Assembly: GCA_013400155.1 (NCBI GenBank)
Contig: VXBM01000097.1
Location: 433,947 to 497,946 of the forward strand
Direction of reading: 5' to 3'
Length of the DNA stretch: 64,000 nucleotides
DNA from: Helopsaltes ochotensis
Taxonomy: Eukaryota > Chordata > Aves > Passeriformes > Locustellidae
The notes below the pieces were generated by a model. That model was not told the origin of the DNA. It saw only the letters and a program-made list of their open reading frames with translations, and ran no database searches. A program made the translations under genes and the position numbers. Within the stretch, counting starts at the first letter, position 1. Each line of letters begins with the position of its first letter. Below, piece by piece: positions 1 through 13,921 of the stretch.

Positions 1-476
1 CACAAATAAACATCATGTACATCCTCTCGAAGGATTCTTCTGATTCCTTGTCTTAATGCTGAAAAATTGCAGGATTCATCATATCCCACCTGCGCCTGAT
101 TTTTTTTTTTTTTGCCATTAATCTAAATCCCCACTCTTAGCTTATTTCATCAGTTGGTCTCATTTCATTTTTCTCCTCATCTGGCAATGCGTCCAATGAA
201 AATTATCGCATGATGTCATGCAGGAATTCATTTCCACCCAGCAGTATTTTTAGGGGTTGCAGGCTACCTCTCATAAAGATATCTGATTGAATAGTAACTG
301 GTAAACACTAAACTGCATATCAAGTAGCATAACTCACTCCAGCGGCTCACTAAAGCTTCATTGGGTTTGTCCTTGAGGCAATGAAAGTAACTACTTAATA
401 TTTCACCATCTCTTTGATCATCTTTATAACATTTAGTTACCAAAGAACAGTAGCTGAAATGTAGCATCTGCTTGTC

Positions 477-506
477 AAAAAAAGAAAAAAAAGAAGAAGA
501 AAAAAA
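477..506. repeat. Purine-rich A/G microsatellite
   Basis: This is a pure purine run of A with interspersed G, ending in GAAGAAGA and a run of A. It is a simple repeat, probably polymorphic, with no further function visible. Confidence 0.85.
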
Positions 507-816
507 TGCATATTTTAATTTTTATTTTTTTACCTTTTCTTTCTAATGAAATTGATTGAGACATAAAGATGACAGGTATTTGCATAGAAGCCAAGAGCAA
601 TTCCACAGGAACAAGTGAATCTGCATTAGTAATAGCAGTAAAATAATGAAAATACAGAAATCATTCAGAGCACAATAACAGCCATGGTTGCATTTCACAA
701 TTACAAAGAGTGAATTGATCATATCTGGGGAGGAAGACAATATTCTTTGGGGATTAAGGCACACTGGTAATTTCTTGCTAAAGACGACAGCTTGTTTTGG
801 CTGTGACTTGTGTGAT

Positions 817-842
817 TGTTTCCCTGTGTTGTTTCCCTGTGT
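817..842. repeat. Exact 13-bp tandem duplication
   Basis: Two head-to-tail copies of TGTTTCCCTGTGT lie at 817-829 and 830-842 and are identical. The duplication looks recent, probably from replication slippage. Confidence 0.85.
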
Positions 843-3159
843 GGCTGTAAATTCTCTCAGAGAAGACCAGATTGGCAAATCTCAAGTCTCCTTTGTACAG
901 GACCAAGGAAGTGTGCACAGGCGAAGAGGAGAATCAGATTCTCAATATTCACTCCTCCTGGATGTTCACAGATTTTCCAATTTGGTTTTAAAATAAAAAT
1001 ATATTAGCATCTAGCTAGGAAAACTTAAGTTTACATATAAAGTAGGCCAGGTTGATCTTGATGGAGTGAGAGAACCTGTCTGGAATAAAGATGATTATAC
1101 TCTACAGGAAAAATAAGAATGGGCAGCTTATTTGGGATGCAAATATTTTGACATTTATTCAGTGCTTTACATGGCATCACCAGCAGAAACAGCTCATATC
1201 CCTTCCTGTATCACTTGAGAGAGACCTTGGGAGAAAAAGCCAAAAATACTGAAAAAACCAATGGCTCATGTAGTATTACTAGGCAGAAATATTTGGCCCT
1301 AGAATCAGAGAGCCTTGACTTTCACGGCCCTAAATCAACATGGGCTGGTTAAAGACATGTACCTCTCTCCAGAGCAGAGTGTGAAGTGTGCTACGAGAGC
1401 AAAATTCAGTTCACTTGGTGTATATATATACAATTTTGTCGCAAAACCAGGCAAAAAAAGATCCATCCTTTCCCAGTCCTTGCTTTGAAGCATCAGATTA
1501 GCATTTGGAATCACTGCTAGCTGGCTCCTGGGGAAGAACTTTTGTGGACAACATGTGGCTGGCATCTATCCCCATGTGAATTAAGCACTGCAGCACTGGT
1601 AGGAATTGTCTCCCAAATTCCCAGGGCCACAAAAAGCTCATGTCAGTACACTCAGGTACAAACCCATCCTTGCATGCTGGGCATCACCAGAAATGACATT
1701 CAGCAAACAGAGAAAGTTCCTGGCCAAGAGAAGTTGAAACCTGTCACTTTGTTAATCTCCAGGACAACTCTGGCTCGCAGGAGGCTCCACCAAGGAGGAG
1801 CTACAAGTAGGAAGCTTGCTAGATGTGGTGGCTGAATCAGCCAGTGCACAGTCAGGGCTGGAAGATCTTTCCAAACATGCCAGCACTGGGAGGAGCTGAG
1901 GGAACATCAGGAAAAGTTGGAGTGGGGAGCTGAAAGACAAGGAACACAAGTATTGTGGTAGCCCTTCAAGGAAGGTCAGTGAAGAAGCTGAGAAACAGAA
2001 GAAACAGAAACCAGCTCACATCTGTGGCAACTCTTTTCTCTGCTCCTGGTGAAATTCAGTCTGTTCTCAGAGAGATTCAGATGCCCTTGAAGGGAAAGAA
2101 CACCTAGAGAGGGAGGTCTTTAACCATTTAAATGACTCTGTCCTGTTTCTATGGGTAGGCAAACTTACTTGGCAGTTTGCTAAGTTGCAATCAAGCTATC
2201 AGACATACCTTTCCTGGATGTCTGTCCCTATGAGATTCAACTTGATATCAGTAGGCAGAGATAGACAGAGAAATCCTCCTGAGGTGGGGAACTCGTCAGC
2301 TGGGGGGCTAACACTGGGAGAGGGAGCTCAGACACGCAAAGGGAGGTCAGACTCTCACAGCTCTCCTTCCTCAGGGTCTGGCAAATCCCTTCATGCTAAG
2401 AGACTTGCTGGAGTCACTACCCCAGAATAAGCAAGATACAAAATTGATGCTTTGATTTTGTCCTCTCATTTATCAGAACCAGTGTAGCAGTGTGAGTGTT
2501 GTTCTCCTCCTCCCCCCATTGGGAGTGTAGCAATAAGTTTGTGCTGCCCTGTCACGGTATTTCAAGGAAACAGTCCCATTTTACTGGGAAAGCAGGAGCA
2601 GCCGTCTGCTCTTGGATGTGAGAGACCAGATTTGAAGGGTAAAACTCAGTGGTATGCAATCCTTCCTCAGCAGAGAGATGTTTTTGGCTTCACTGCAGAA
2701 GGGCAGCTTGTTCTTCCCAACACAAGTGCATCTTAGCCACCTCCATAAACCCCTAATGGCAAAGGAATGCCCTGTGGAACTTACCTGGAGACACAGATAT
2801 CAAGTGAAGAGTACTTGTGACTCTCCTTATCCCACCGTGTCCTCGTTAACAATGAGAGCGACTTGTTCTGTCTAGGACTTGGCAGTGAGTTGTGTGAGAC
2901 CTCTGGGCTGCGTCACATCGCCCCTTGCCCCATGAGAAGCACACTCCATCCAACACAGGTCATCTGAGCAGAGAGCTGTTAACGTGGCTGCCTGCTGAAA
3001 AGTTTTGCTTTCACTAAGAAAAATGTATGAATTCACCACACAGAAGAGTTGAAGATGACTGTGCCCTCCTTAAAAGGATTTAAATCAGCCTAGAGCCTTG
3101 TGCTGAAAACTCAAATTAGACCAAGCACTTTATAGGAGATTATCAGCCAGAGCCCATTA

Positions 3160-3191
3160 CCAGGAGAGAAGAAAAAGAAGAAAAAGAAGAT
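3160..3191. repeat. GAA/GAAAAA purine microsatellite
   Basis: This is an uninterrupted purine tract built from GAAAAA and GAAG units. It is a simple repeat in unique DNA. Confidence 0.8.
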
Positions 3192-3803
3192 TCCATTTCT
3201 GTTCAAATAGAAAGTTTGAGACCCACCAAGAGGACAACCATGATATTCTATCTGAGAAGAAATGATAAAATGATAGCATTAAGCCTGAAGTCCTAAAATT
3301 GTTAATTTTTTATGCTTCCCAGTGTTTCAGGTACTTAAATGCAGTACTTTACCATGTGAGGGAAAAACTTGCAATTTTCCTAATTACTTTTGATTTCAGA
3401 ATAGACCATTTTTTTCCAGTCTAATATTTTTCTGAGTTCAAGCACACCAAAACAAACAAAGCATCCGCCATGTTTCTGATCATAGATGAGGCTGTGTCTT
3501 TTTGCTGACACATTTTGTCTAGAAAAATTTAGCTCCCTTCACACATTTTTTGAATTAGTTTTATTGAATTTTACTTTAAAAAGAGATTCCTTTTAGGAAT
3601 TAATAGAGAGTTATACATGTCAGAATCTCATCTGCTGGAAAGCCATGGAATTCAGGCCAATAAAATTGGCCAAGTAAAACCCAAGATACTTGTCAGGAGA
3701 AATGGTGTAGAACAATCTAACATACCTTTCATTTAAACACATGCTTTTTAGTAGATAAGTAGAATTTTTCTTGATGTGTATTTGCATTTAGTCAAAAAAG
3801 ATT

Positions 3804-3838
3804 CTATATTTATATATGTATATATATTTATGTATATT
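3804..3838. repeat. AT-rich (TA)n-like tract
   Basis: These are alternating TATAT blocks broken by TTTA, GTA and TGTA. It is a simple AT repeat without further structure. Confidence 0.75.
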
Positions 3839-5183
3839 TTTGCATTATTAAGGTGAAGACAATAATTTGCCTTCCAATATTTATTCTCTGCTTCATTCTG
3901 TTTCAGTTTTGTACTGCATGTTCCCTAGTTGAAGACATTAAATTTCTATTCATGTTTTGTTCTTTACTTTTTTGTGTCCTTGCAGCTGATTCGAAACAAG
4001 GACACTGAAGAAAGAATAAGAGGATTTTTATAGTACTCCTCAGCCGATAATAATTAAAGTTGCAGCTGATCACATGATTTAAAAAAAAATCTTGACGTTA
4101 AAGAGAGTCTGAATGTGAGGCATTTGAATTTTAATTGTAAGTGTTGTCTGCTGATTTGATGGTGTTTGTTCTGATACAAAGCTTTCGGTGAAGAATCACC
4201 CTCAATGAATCAGACACCCAAATGCAAAACATTTGGCTTAGAGGCCTTTTAATATAAGAATTACTCTTACCAAACTACTGAGAGCTGTTTCATTCCATTT
4301 ATCCCTTGACTTTAAGAAGAGAGGAGGTTAAGGGAATTTCATGCTACCTTGTTTCTGCCAGCACGAGTCCAGGGACTGTGAAGCCCATCAGCAGCAAAGC
4401 ACTCTGCCACAGGCCATGTGGTCTTCACACGTTTTTTACATGGCTTAAGATGCTCCACGAGGGTGATAATAAGATGAGCTGCAAGAAGCTGAATGCTTGA
4501 CCCCACTCTTGTGTTGCCTTGTCTTATACACCAGAGAAGTGTTAATTATAAGCAGAGGACCAGTAGCCTCTAAGGGCTGAAGTATCAGGTAGAGTATCTC
4601 CCCTTGTTGAGACCAACTTTTGCTCTTCAACAAACATGTGCTGTTGTGCCCCATAAAATAATGAGATATCTTCTTCAAAAGGAATATTTTGGGCCCAATC
4701 AGCTTCTGTATGGGATTGCCCTGACTTAAGCAACCATCCTCTCCTACTGAATCGTAGGTGGGATTCAGTGTTGAAATTTTATGCTCACTTCACATAAATT
4801 ACCACACTTTGAGTCAAACTAATTATTATTATAGGCTTCCTTTCATAGTCTTTGAATTCAGGGTAAAACTGCAGGTCACCATGATTTTAAAGGAAAACCC
4901 AAGTGCTGTAATTTACAGTTAGAATTTTTGCCCGCCCTCCATGTATAAACCTGCCCCTCTGTTGCTGGGCTCACATCTTTCCTTTCCATCAGGACTGTGA
5001 TTTTGCCTTCCTAGTCCATGGTGACTCACTGGGATTGCCTCCACAGAGCTGACCTTAGCACAAGTATTTGCCTTCCTGTTCTTCTAAGGGGCAGTAGGGG
5101 TGAGAAACTGGACCCCCATTAGCTTTCAGAAAGCTCTATGTCGCTCTGTGTATCACAAACAAAGAGTTAAAAGTATGCCATAA

Positions 5184-5194
5184 CCCCCCCCCCC
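5184..5194. repeat. Poly-C run of 11
   Basis: Eleven consecutive C residues lie in otherwise mixed sequence. A run of this kind often varies in length between individuals and is prone to sequencing error. Confidence 0.85.
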
Positions 5195-7822
5195 GAGTCC
5201 CCCTATATGTTGCACTTATCAGCTGTCATCATCCATCATCCATTAGGTATCCTGACATACACAGACACAAATTCAGCTCACTGCTTCCATTCCAGCCTGC
5301 CCCTCCTTGTTAGCTGTCACTCATCACACTCCAGGACAGGCTCTTTATACCCTTTTCTTGATTGTTTGTTTGGTGTCTTGAACTGACCAAGCCAACACAT
5401 GCAGTCTACACCCGGAGGAAAAGCTTTCACCAGAAAACTTGACCCAGAGAGTGATTTAACCACTCATTTGTCTTAATAACCAAGAGCAAACAGACAACAA
5501 AGTAATGTACAGAGCACCAACAGAAGCTTTTTCTAAACTATTTTTTCCACATTTTCCTCCTAAAGCCAGGCAACTTGAGATGAACACCTTTTAAAAACAG
5601 TGTCTAAAGTGTTAAATCCTGTCTTGGTGAGCCAGGTTTGTTAGGATGCTTTCACCACTCTTCTGCATTTATACTGAGAGGTTCAAAATAGAGTGGAAAG
5701 AACACTGGCTCTATTTCTAAAAGATGCAGGTTTTTGTTGTCATAGCATGTACCTGTTTGTTTGACATGGGTGAGTTTTTATCTATCAGAAGTGTGCATAA
5801 CTGAAAAAACCTCAAATCAAAACTGCACCTACAGCTTAGGCTTCAGTGAAACTGCTCCTACAGAGTTGGTGAATTTTCAGGATGGTTGACAAGCTTTGCA
5901 TAAAATTGATGCTGCTAATGAAACCTAGAGGTCTGCGTATAAACTTCAGCACACTCCTTCTTTCCCATCCTCTCTTCTAGGCCAGTTTCTTTATCACTAA
6001 AACTGCAAGATCATTCAAAAGACATTTACATTGCTGCTTTTATATCACACCATGCAGCTGTCTCATGAATTATCCACTTCAGAGAATATTTTAGGAATAG
6101 AGGGTAAGTACTAGCTTACCAAAAATCTGATGTTCTTTTGGCATAGCTGCTGTGGTGAAATGAGACCTCAGTGACTCTGGAAATTTGAGGCAAATTAAAT
6201 GAGGGAAAATTAAGCAGGAAAATTCAGTAAGTTAAGTGAGTTTTGGTAAGTTATGTGCCACAGAAAAAGAGGAGCTGAATGGTCCAGGAATTTACTTTTT
6301 CTCCTATCTTTTAAGATATCAACCACTGTAGACCTTCCAATACACACCTTCCAGAAAGCAGGTAGGTGTGATGAGCAGTAGGGCTACATCTGACCCCAGG
6401 CACCAGCTACTAATCGTGGGAAGGCTCAGTTTTGCCATGAAGATCTGATCCATGATGTTGCTTCCCATCTGATCAATCCCTTTACTCCCCTATCCTTTCC
6501 CCTTAGTTGTTGGTTTGGTTTTTTCCCAGCTTTCCTATTAATGCATTCTCTTTTAATGCTGGTCTAGAAGGAGGAGAGGTGAACGCAGCTGCAACACCAG
6601 AGGTTCTGTGTTGTTTACAAAAAGTTACAGAATTAGTACAGACACTGACTGTGCCTTCACTCCTTCCTCAGATGTTCTGTGTGCTGGTGGGAACTGACGG
6701 GAACTTCTCTGTTCCTGGGTTCTTATTGAAGCATAACTCTCACTGGACTACCGGGATTTTTATCCAAATAATGAAAATACCACGGCAGGTTCATGGTATT
6801 ATATTTCACACACGGGCCTTTCAGAGGTCGGAAGATTTCTGTTACTGTAACATATGCATTGCTGGATAGAAGAGCTTGCACTCTGGGGAATGAGAGATTG
6901 GCATCCAAAAAAAGAAAAAAAAAAATATCATGTCTGGGATAAAGAAAGGTTGCTTCATAGAGAGCAGACCTTTAAAAATGCTGTGTTAATTCTAAAAATA
7001 CACACCGGGGGCCACCACAGTAGTGTAGTTTCATGAGTGGTTCGTACAGAGACAGGCATTTATTGCACTGCAGATTCCTCCTCGCGGGGAATGTGCCACG
7101 CTCAGCTCCCCAAAGGCTCTCTTTCATCTCCAGTGCCTCTCTTACAAGTGAGACAGAGTTACAGGTGGGCATGAATCGCCAGCCCAAGGAGTTACACGGG
7201 ACACAGAACTTTCACACAGATATTTAGTCATAAATATTGTGCTCACAGAAAGGTGCAAGCGCCTGTGCTTTTGTGGTTGAAGCATCTGCTGTGGGTCAGT
7301 ACCGCTGTTCAAGGGTTGAGCCACAGGAAGCCAGTCCTGACCCAGCTGAGACCTGTCTGATAAGAGCTGAGGTGTAACTGGTATCTGTCCTCACAGTGGA
7401 ACAAAGCAAGCCGCCTGGTCATACAGCTACACCATATATTCTGTATTTAAATATGGCAATTTGTGCCTGTCACTGATAACAAATGACGTACAGCCTAAAC
7501 AGAAGAGGATTTTTTCCACTATTTTCCTTTGTCAGCTTCGGGAACACTAACACTGTCATCTGTTTGGCATGTTTTGGCCTTAAAGAAAAAGACTGTGAGT
7601 TCTGATATAGTCCAGCACAGTGCAGCACAAACCCAAATTGTGCTGCCGGCCAAAGCTGCGTAGGGGCAAGTTACTAACCATCCACTTGTTATGCTAAAGG
7701 TGCAGCAGCTGGAGATGGCTCACCACTGCGAAACTTCATGGCTCTTTCTTCTATCAGGATGCCTAGGTCTGGTGAGTGCCTGAAGAAAAGAAAGAGCTCA
7801 ATGAGCTGCCACTTGCTAATGC

Positions 7823-7850
7823 AAAAAGAAGAAGAAGAAGAAAAAAGAAA
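7823..7850. repeat. (GAA)n microsatellite
   Basis: Four to five GAA units are flanked by A runs, making one continuous purine tract. Confidence 0.8.
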
Positions 7851-10800
7851 CAGATAAGGGGAAAAAAAGTGAAATTGAGTGTAATGACTTCAATGCAAAC
7901 CAAACATTGTCAATACCTTTGCTGAACTGCCAGGACTTTTAGGAGCCATTCATCAACAATCCATTAGTAGTAGTAGATTTTGAAAAATCATTACTTGAAG
8001 TCCCATGTTACAAGCAGTGACTTTCATCTGTTGTCTCAGTAGGTTAATACCTCTTGTCATTTTTAATCCTCAATTCCTGCACCTTGTAAGCTTGTTCATG
8101 TTTTCTATGTAGTCGGGTGTTCTGCCAAATAAAGATATTCAAAAGGTTCCTGAAGCCTGGTGAGAGCCCTTACTTTTACTCAGAGTTTCTTAAGTAACAT
8201 TTAATTTCTCAAAGGAGTGACTGCAACACATCTCAGAAAATGCTGCATTTTGGCAGCTGCCTGCTGGGCTGTGGATAGGAGTGAGGTATTGCCATTCCAG
8301 GTAACTAGAGGGCACCGAAAAGGAAAACACCATCATATTTTAGAAAAAAGAACTATTCAGACTTATTAGATGAATTATATGCCTTGCTGGGGTTTCACAG
8401 TGCTTTCAGAATTTCTGTTCTAACCTCATTTTATGGTGCTTGCAATTTTCTGATACTATGGATCCTCTTCTATCCTCCCCCTACTCCGAAAGGATTTAAG
8501 CTTTTTATGCATTTTGGGATTAACAGAGAAATGTCTTATTCACTCCTAGAAAAACTTAACACTTTATCCCACCCTAAGGAACAAGTTTGGTGAGAAGAGG
8601 AATATACAAACTTTGACTTCCTCACAATTCTTATGCTTTTGGATTATAAAGCATTTCTTGATCACAAAATATACCTGACCTGCATTAGACATGTTATGGC
8701 TTTTAAAACAGAAAGTAGGGTTTAAGATCTTATCTCTGTCATAAAGTTGGTGAAGTAATGGAGAGGACTTGTGAGCTCTTTTCTGCCACCAGCCCTGGAT
8801 GGGAGAGGCAGTGCTCCTGTAGAGTGAGTATGCAACGTGCAAGTGATGAAAATGCACCCTTTTTAATTCCCATCTTTTTTTTTTTCCAATTGAATAAAGG
8901 AACAAAGCAGATCAAGGTGGAATGCTCAGACCAGTTACCATAAGAAAAACTTCTCCTATTTGTAATAATTACACAATGGTTATATGTAGCACGAAAAGGT
9001 AATTAACTGAGTAGAAAATGCATTGCACTAGTCTGCACTAAGGCACAAAAAATTGACTTAAGAGTGCACGTTTTCTTTATGTGTGTCATTAGAAAAACTT
9101 AACAATGTCAAAGAGATTTGTGGAGATAACTTTGTGCTCTGAAGTTACTGATGAATTTGCAATGAATTGCAAGTATGTCAATGAATTTACATTGTTTGCT
9201 TCTAATAATTTGTTGATCCATTGTCTCAATGTCAGAGCAAATTCCTCTTGAAAGGGGAAATTTGCTCTACACCAGTTTGGCTCTAACACCCTGTGATAAG
9301 AATCACTTTTGCCCCATTTTTGACACCTTGTGGAAAGCTAAACCTATTAATCTCATAATCAATTATTAGTCACCTGAAAATACACCACTGGTAACTGCAC
9401 TTTCATCTGTCCACACTTAGCATTCACTATTTATACATCTCCACTCTCAGACTCAGTAATTAGTGTATGGATTAATGAACATTAACTAAAGCAAGGGCTG
9501 AGAGTCATAAGTTACTACACTAAATACAAAGACAAGATCCCATTCTATTAAAAAGTTGTTTGTTCAGGCATCTTAAAGTTTTGTTTTTCATTTTCACCCT
9601 CCCACAGTCTCTTGAAAGATAAAAAGAGATTAATATTTTAATGTTTTTAGAACAGAAGAATTTCTCTAGTGATGCCGAATATTTTGTTGTAGACAAAGGA
9701 CGATTATCATTGACTTAAGCACTGTTGCATTGTTTTTTCATAGATTAGGTATCATTTTTACAGATAAACACAAGTTTCAAAGTTATGGAGAAGAAATGCC
9801 TTAACCTTGAGGAATGAATATGCATGTGCATTGCCAGATGAACAACCATGGGGTACCCCTTCTTGTGAGCACAAAGCAGCAGCACTGAAAGGCTCTGCAG
9901 TGTCCTGTCACTCAGAAATCCACTCCTGTGTGATAGTGACACTGTGCTTACAAACCTTGATCAGAAGCAGATGAACAAAAAGAGAATTCAGACCACACAC
10001 ATGTCAGTTTGGGCAGAATTGATGCATATTAGCTTCTGAATTTCCTTTTTTATTGTTACTTGTTTATCTACAGACAAAATTGTAAAACCATCCATCTCAT
10101 CAAAGCAAATCTCGGCTTTAAGCACTTATCAGTCCTTAGCTAGAAAATACAGAAGGGCTGTTACAGGCAGTATTACATGTATCTCCTCATCTGCTTGTTG
10201 CCCAGCAAACTACTCTTCTTTAGTTTAATTCATAGTCAAGGGGGTGTGTTTTATACTCATTAACTGCTGACAGGCTGTTGTGCCAACTCTGGAGCTGCAG
10301 TTTTCACAAAACCATTTGTGAAGACAACAAACACTTCTTGGATTGTTATTTTTTTACCACCACTATGTTTAATTACTAAAATGATGAGACAGTTTAATTA
10401 TAACCAACCATGCAAGCCTATAAAGCATTTGAAAGGTAGTCCCAGGTTCAAATACATTTTCCTCCTTTGTTTCCAGTGCAAAGTACAGCAGTGCAATCTG
10501 TACAGGGTACAGAAGCCTTTTCTTTTAGATGAAAGCTGGTGAGCAGAGCCAGCTCAGCAACAAAAGGCCATCCCCTACAAGCCCAGAAAGTGGGGTTCAC
10601 AGTAGACATGCAGGAAAAGAGTTGCTGGTTCAACATTTTTCAGGTATCAACCACCTCCAACCTGAACTTATCAGCCCATGAGAATACAAGTTACAGATGC
10701 CTTCTTGGCCAGAATGAACAATTTGTGCCATAGTAGCCGCTTTGACTGTGGTATTTCTTTTTGTTAACGTGAGCCCACGTTTAAATTATAAAGTTATTTC

Positions 10801-11006
10801 ACAATTCAAAGCTTAGTGCCTAGAGCTACTTTCTGTGCTATAGAAAGCCACACTGTGATTTTCATGAGGAATAATACCTGTATTGTTTACAGAGCAGGGC
10901 TGGAGACAGCTCTGCTCACTACCACCTGCAGGCACTGAAAATTAGAACAAGTACATGCTTAATCATTTACCAGGCAAATGGAACAGTTACAACAGTTACG
11001 ATAACG

Positions 11007-11042
<36 letters not shown>

Positions 11043-11043
11043 N

Positions 11044-11089
<46 letters not shown>
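11007..11089. repeat. Long poly-A tract with one undetermined base
   Basis: This is an 83-base A homopolymer with a single N at 11043, followed by GAAAAGAAAAAGG. CR1, the main avian LINE, does not leave poly-A tails, so the tract is not explained by CR1. I see no retrogene or SINE body upstream and no obvious flanking duplication. The N suggests that length and base calls here are uncertain. Confidence 0.9.
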
Positions 11090-11091
<2 letters not shown>

Positions 11092-13538
11092 AAAGAAAAA
11101 GGCAATATGCTACAAGAGTGTCAGACATCAGCACTTTTTGACCTAGCTCTCAATGAGTAGTTTCTCAAGAAATCTCCTTCATTTGGTAGGAGAGACATTT
11201 TTGCTTGCTGGCTACTCAGAGGCAGCTGAGACAATTTTGTGAGAGTCAATCTGACAGCAAGTAGAAGCTCCACTTGTAGAAAATAAGTACAATTGTATTT
11301 TGATGAGAGCAGTGTGCTGAATTGTAGCGTTATTTTTGTATATGGCAGTCCAGGAAGGAAAGGGACTGGTAATTCTTTGGCTTCGATTGAGAGCAAGGAG
11401 TTGATTTGGTGAAGCAGTGACACATCAGAGATGCCACCAGGTGTATGCCATTGTCGCTGTCTGCCTCACACACCAAACTCTCCAGATGGGCTTCTTTCCC
11501 TTCCTGATTGAAAACCCTTACAGCAAAGGAACGTTTTAATCTACTCATAACAGAGGTGGCTTCTCCATGGACTTAAACAATAATGCCCAAGGTCAGAGCT
11601 CAAGGTCTAAAGTTTTCTTCTGGTGGGTTTTTGGTGAAGGTAGGTGACTCTCAGGGCAGTACCAAAAGGAACATGAGTAAGTCTGAGTAAATGAGGTAGA
11701 ATAAATGGATAAATATCTCTAATTGTTTAGCTTGTTTGCATCTTTATTGATTGAGTTGCTAATGGAAAGAATAGTAAATATAATGTGAATTAGATTTAAT
11801 AGAGAGCACAAATTTATTCAGTTTACATGCACCATATCCTGAAATAAAATACATCCAATGTACCTGCTGCCTCTTAAAAATACAAATAAACAGCCACAAT
11901 TATCTTATTAACTATAGTACAAGAATTTAGGGATTCAGGTGTTTCATTTTAACCCTGATATTTAAAGGCAATATTTCTCATCCTTCAAGATGTACAATTC
12001 TTGCACAATAACTTCCTCCTAGGACACAAGAAGCACCTGGAATGCCTCATGTCCAAGAACTTGATGTCACAAATGCAAGACACTATGGGGGGGACACCAT
12101 TTTATCTTTGAAAACTAGTCCTCACGTGTTCCAGAGTGAACACACTGTGGCTGCCAAGCAGCAATCAGTATCCACCTCCCTGAGCATTCCAGACTCGGAC
12201 AACCATCAAATGCATGGTTTCAAAGTATGTTGGATGAATTTTACCCAGTATGAGCAAGAGCTTCTGGTATTGCATACTGCCAAAAATGTCTCTCCAGAGG
12301 AAGCCAATTTGGAAATGCTACTGAAGTCAGGCAGAGAAGAAGTGAGGGAGGTGGCCCTATGAATTTGTGTCACCCATCTTTACAAATTTCTCCAGGAAAA
12401 CTGCCTCTTGATTCCCAAGAGAGGAATAAACATAGTTCAGAGTCTCTAAGCAAAGGCCAGACGCTCATGCATATCCGTGGATAATGCAGGATCGTCTGGC
12501 AGAGGTGCTTCCCAAGGGTACAGCTGCACCACCAGCACCCTCCCAACAGCAAGCCCAGCCCACAAGCAGCCTGACACTGGCCTTGCAACTCCTGCAATGG
12601 ATTATCCTGGCATAGCTGGGCAGGCTGGGGTAAGCAGTGCCCTTGTTTTCACACCTCCTTGCTGTGCTGAAGCAGCAAAACTGGAACAGTTCTCCAGCTC
12701 CATCCTTCTTCATCTGAACTATTTGTGACCAGATTAATTTTAACCCTCCCCAGAGGAGCAGGCAGTGGGTGTTTCAGCCTGTCTTCTTGCCATGTGCAAA
12801 GATCAATGCTAAGCCCCTTTCCTGCCCTGTTCTCCTTAGATTCTTATGGCTGGATGGGAACAGGACTCCCACCATCATGCCCACAGTGATCATGAGAGGG
12901 TAACAGCAGATCCCAGATCACTGCAACAGACACAGGCCATCATCTTTGTGCAGGCCTTCACAGATGCTATACTCTTATGTTTTCCTAGCCAAAGGAATAG
13001 GAAAGAAAGGAAAAACCTAGTAGGAATCAAGTATGTCACGACAAACACGAGCATACAGGGAGACATAAAGAGCACTTCTCCTCCTGTTAAATAAAAGTCT
13101 CTGCACTTTGTCTCAAGTGGGAGTCCAAACATTGGGCTAGCCCAAAATCTTGTATATTGTGTGTGAAATATTTTGTCTTCAGCATTCGCTGAGTTACATT
13201 TTGGCATTGGGAAGCAGCAGCAGCAACAGGTACAATATCCTCCAAGTATTTCAGGGAGCAAATGCTGTAGCTGTTATGGAGAGGGGAGAAAAAAAGTGCT
13301 CAGAAGAGACCTGATTCTCTTTTTATTTGGTCACATGGTTTACTGGAAAAAAATAAAAAGGTTTTGTTCACCTGTTTTCACCCTGTAATAATGCCAAAAT
13401 CTCTGCATTACTGATACATGTATCAGAACAAAGAAAAGGTTTTTGAGACCTACATGAGTCTGTGGTAATAAATGGGTCAGTCTGGGTTCAGAGTCAGGAT
13501 CTATGCCCAGCCACTACAGCTCCAGCATGCTTGGGGAA

Positions 13539-13566
13539 CAAAAAACCAAAAACGAAACCAAAAAGG
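13539..13566. repeat. A-rich A/C simple repeat
   Basis: These are irregular ACAAAAAACC/AAAAACG units, low in complexity. It is the first of several A/C-rich tracts of this kind in the window. Confidence 0.7.
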
Positions 13567-13716
13567 TATAATACTCCAACTAAAGGCTGTTAAGAACCCT
13601 GCTTATTTCCTGTGAGAAAGTAAGAGCCTACAGGGGTAGAAATAAATTAGGTAAAAATTAATGGCTTTTTTAATACTAACTAGTAAGCATATCACCCAGG
13701 GCTAGGCAAACTGCTT

Positions 13717-13746
13717 AAAACAAACAAAAAAAACCCCAAACCAAAC
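13717..13746. repeat. A/C-rich simple repeat
   Basis: These are AAAACAAAC units running into AAAACCCC and AAACC. The texture matches the larger A/C tracts near 23.5 and 55.8 kb. Confidence 0.7.
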
Positions 13747-13886
13747 TGAAACTCTATGATTTTTTGTTTTCCAGTAGCTGGGAATACTAATGCAAGACCT
13801 CAAGGCAAATACATTAATCCCCCCCTAGCTAAGCAGAAATAAATGTTTATGTTCAGTCCTGCTTTCTTCAATGCCATCTTAACAAG

Positions 13887-13921
13887 GTTTTGTTTTGTTT
13901 GGTTGGTTGGTTGGTTTTTTT
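13887..13921. repeat. T/G-rich (GGTT)n tract
   Basis: GTTTT units are followed by four GGTT units and a T run. This is the complementary-strand version of the A/C-rich tracts. Confidence 0.75.

Larger units (their letters stand above)
1..3160. other. Unique non-coding stretch, no gene seen
   Basis: I see no gene here. The open frames, up to 111 codons, lie on both strands, overlap one another and resemble no family I know. They carry no domain motif, and no splice-bounded exon stands out. The composition is AT-rich with short homopolymer runs. The stretch from about 1.54 to 2.43 kb is somewhat richer in G and C but is also unrecognised. Confidence 0.6.
3191..11006. other. Unique non-coding stretch, no gene seen
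   Basis: There is no recognisable gene or transposon in this 7.8 kb. The longest frames are 120 codons at 6507-6869 (+) and 113 codons at 8564-8905 (-). Both have unstructured composition, no family resemblance and frequent stops nearby. Short A/G, TA and poly-C microsatellites are listed separately. The segment at about 6.98-7.33 kb is more GC-rich, with several CpGs, but holds no motif I can name. Confidence 0.55.

Noticed and set aside
817..842. 13-bp tandem duplication as a possible target-site duplication
   Set aside because: The copies are directly adjacent with nothing between them, so no inserted element is implied. Slippage is enough.
10380..10460. Possible tRNA from a GGTTCAAAT box-B-like string near 10444
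   Set aside because: The box B is incomplete, and no matching box A, acceptor stem or cloverleaf could be built around it.
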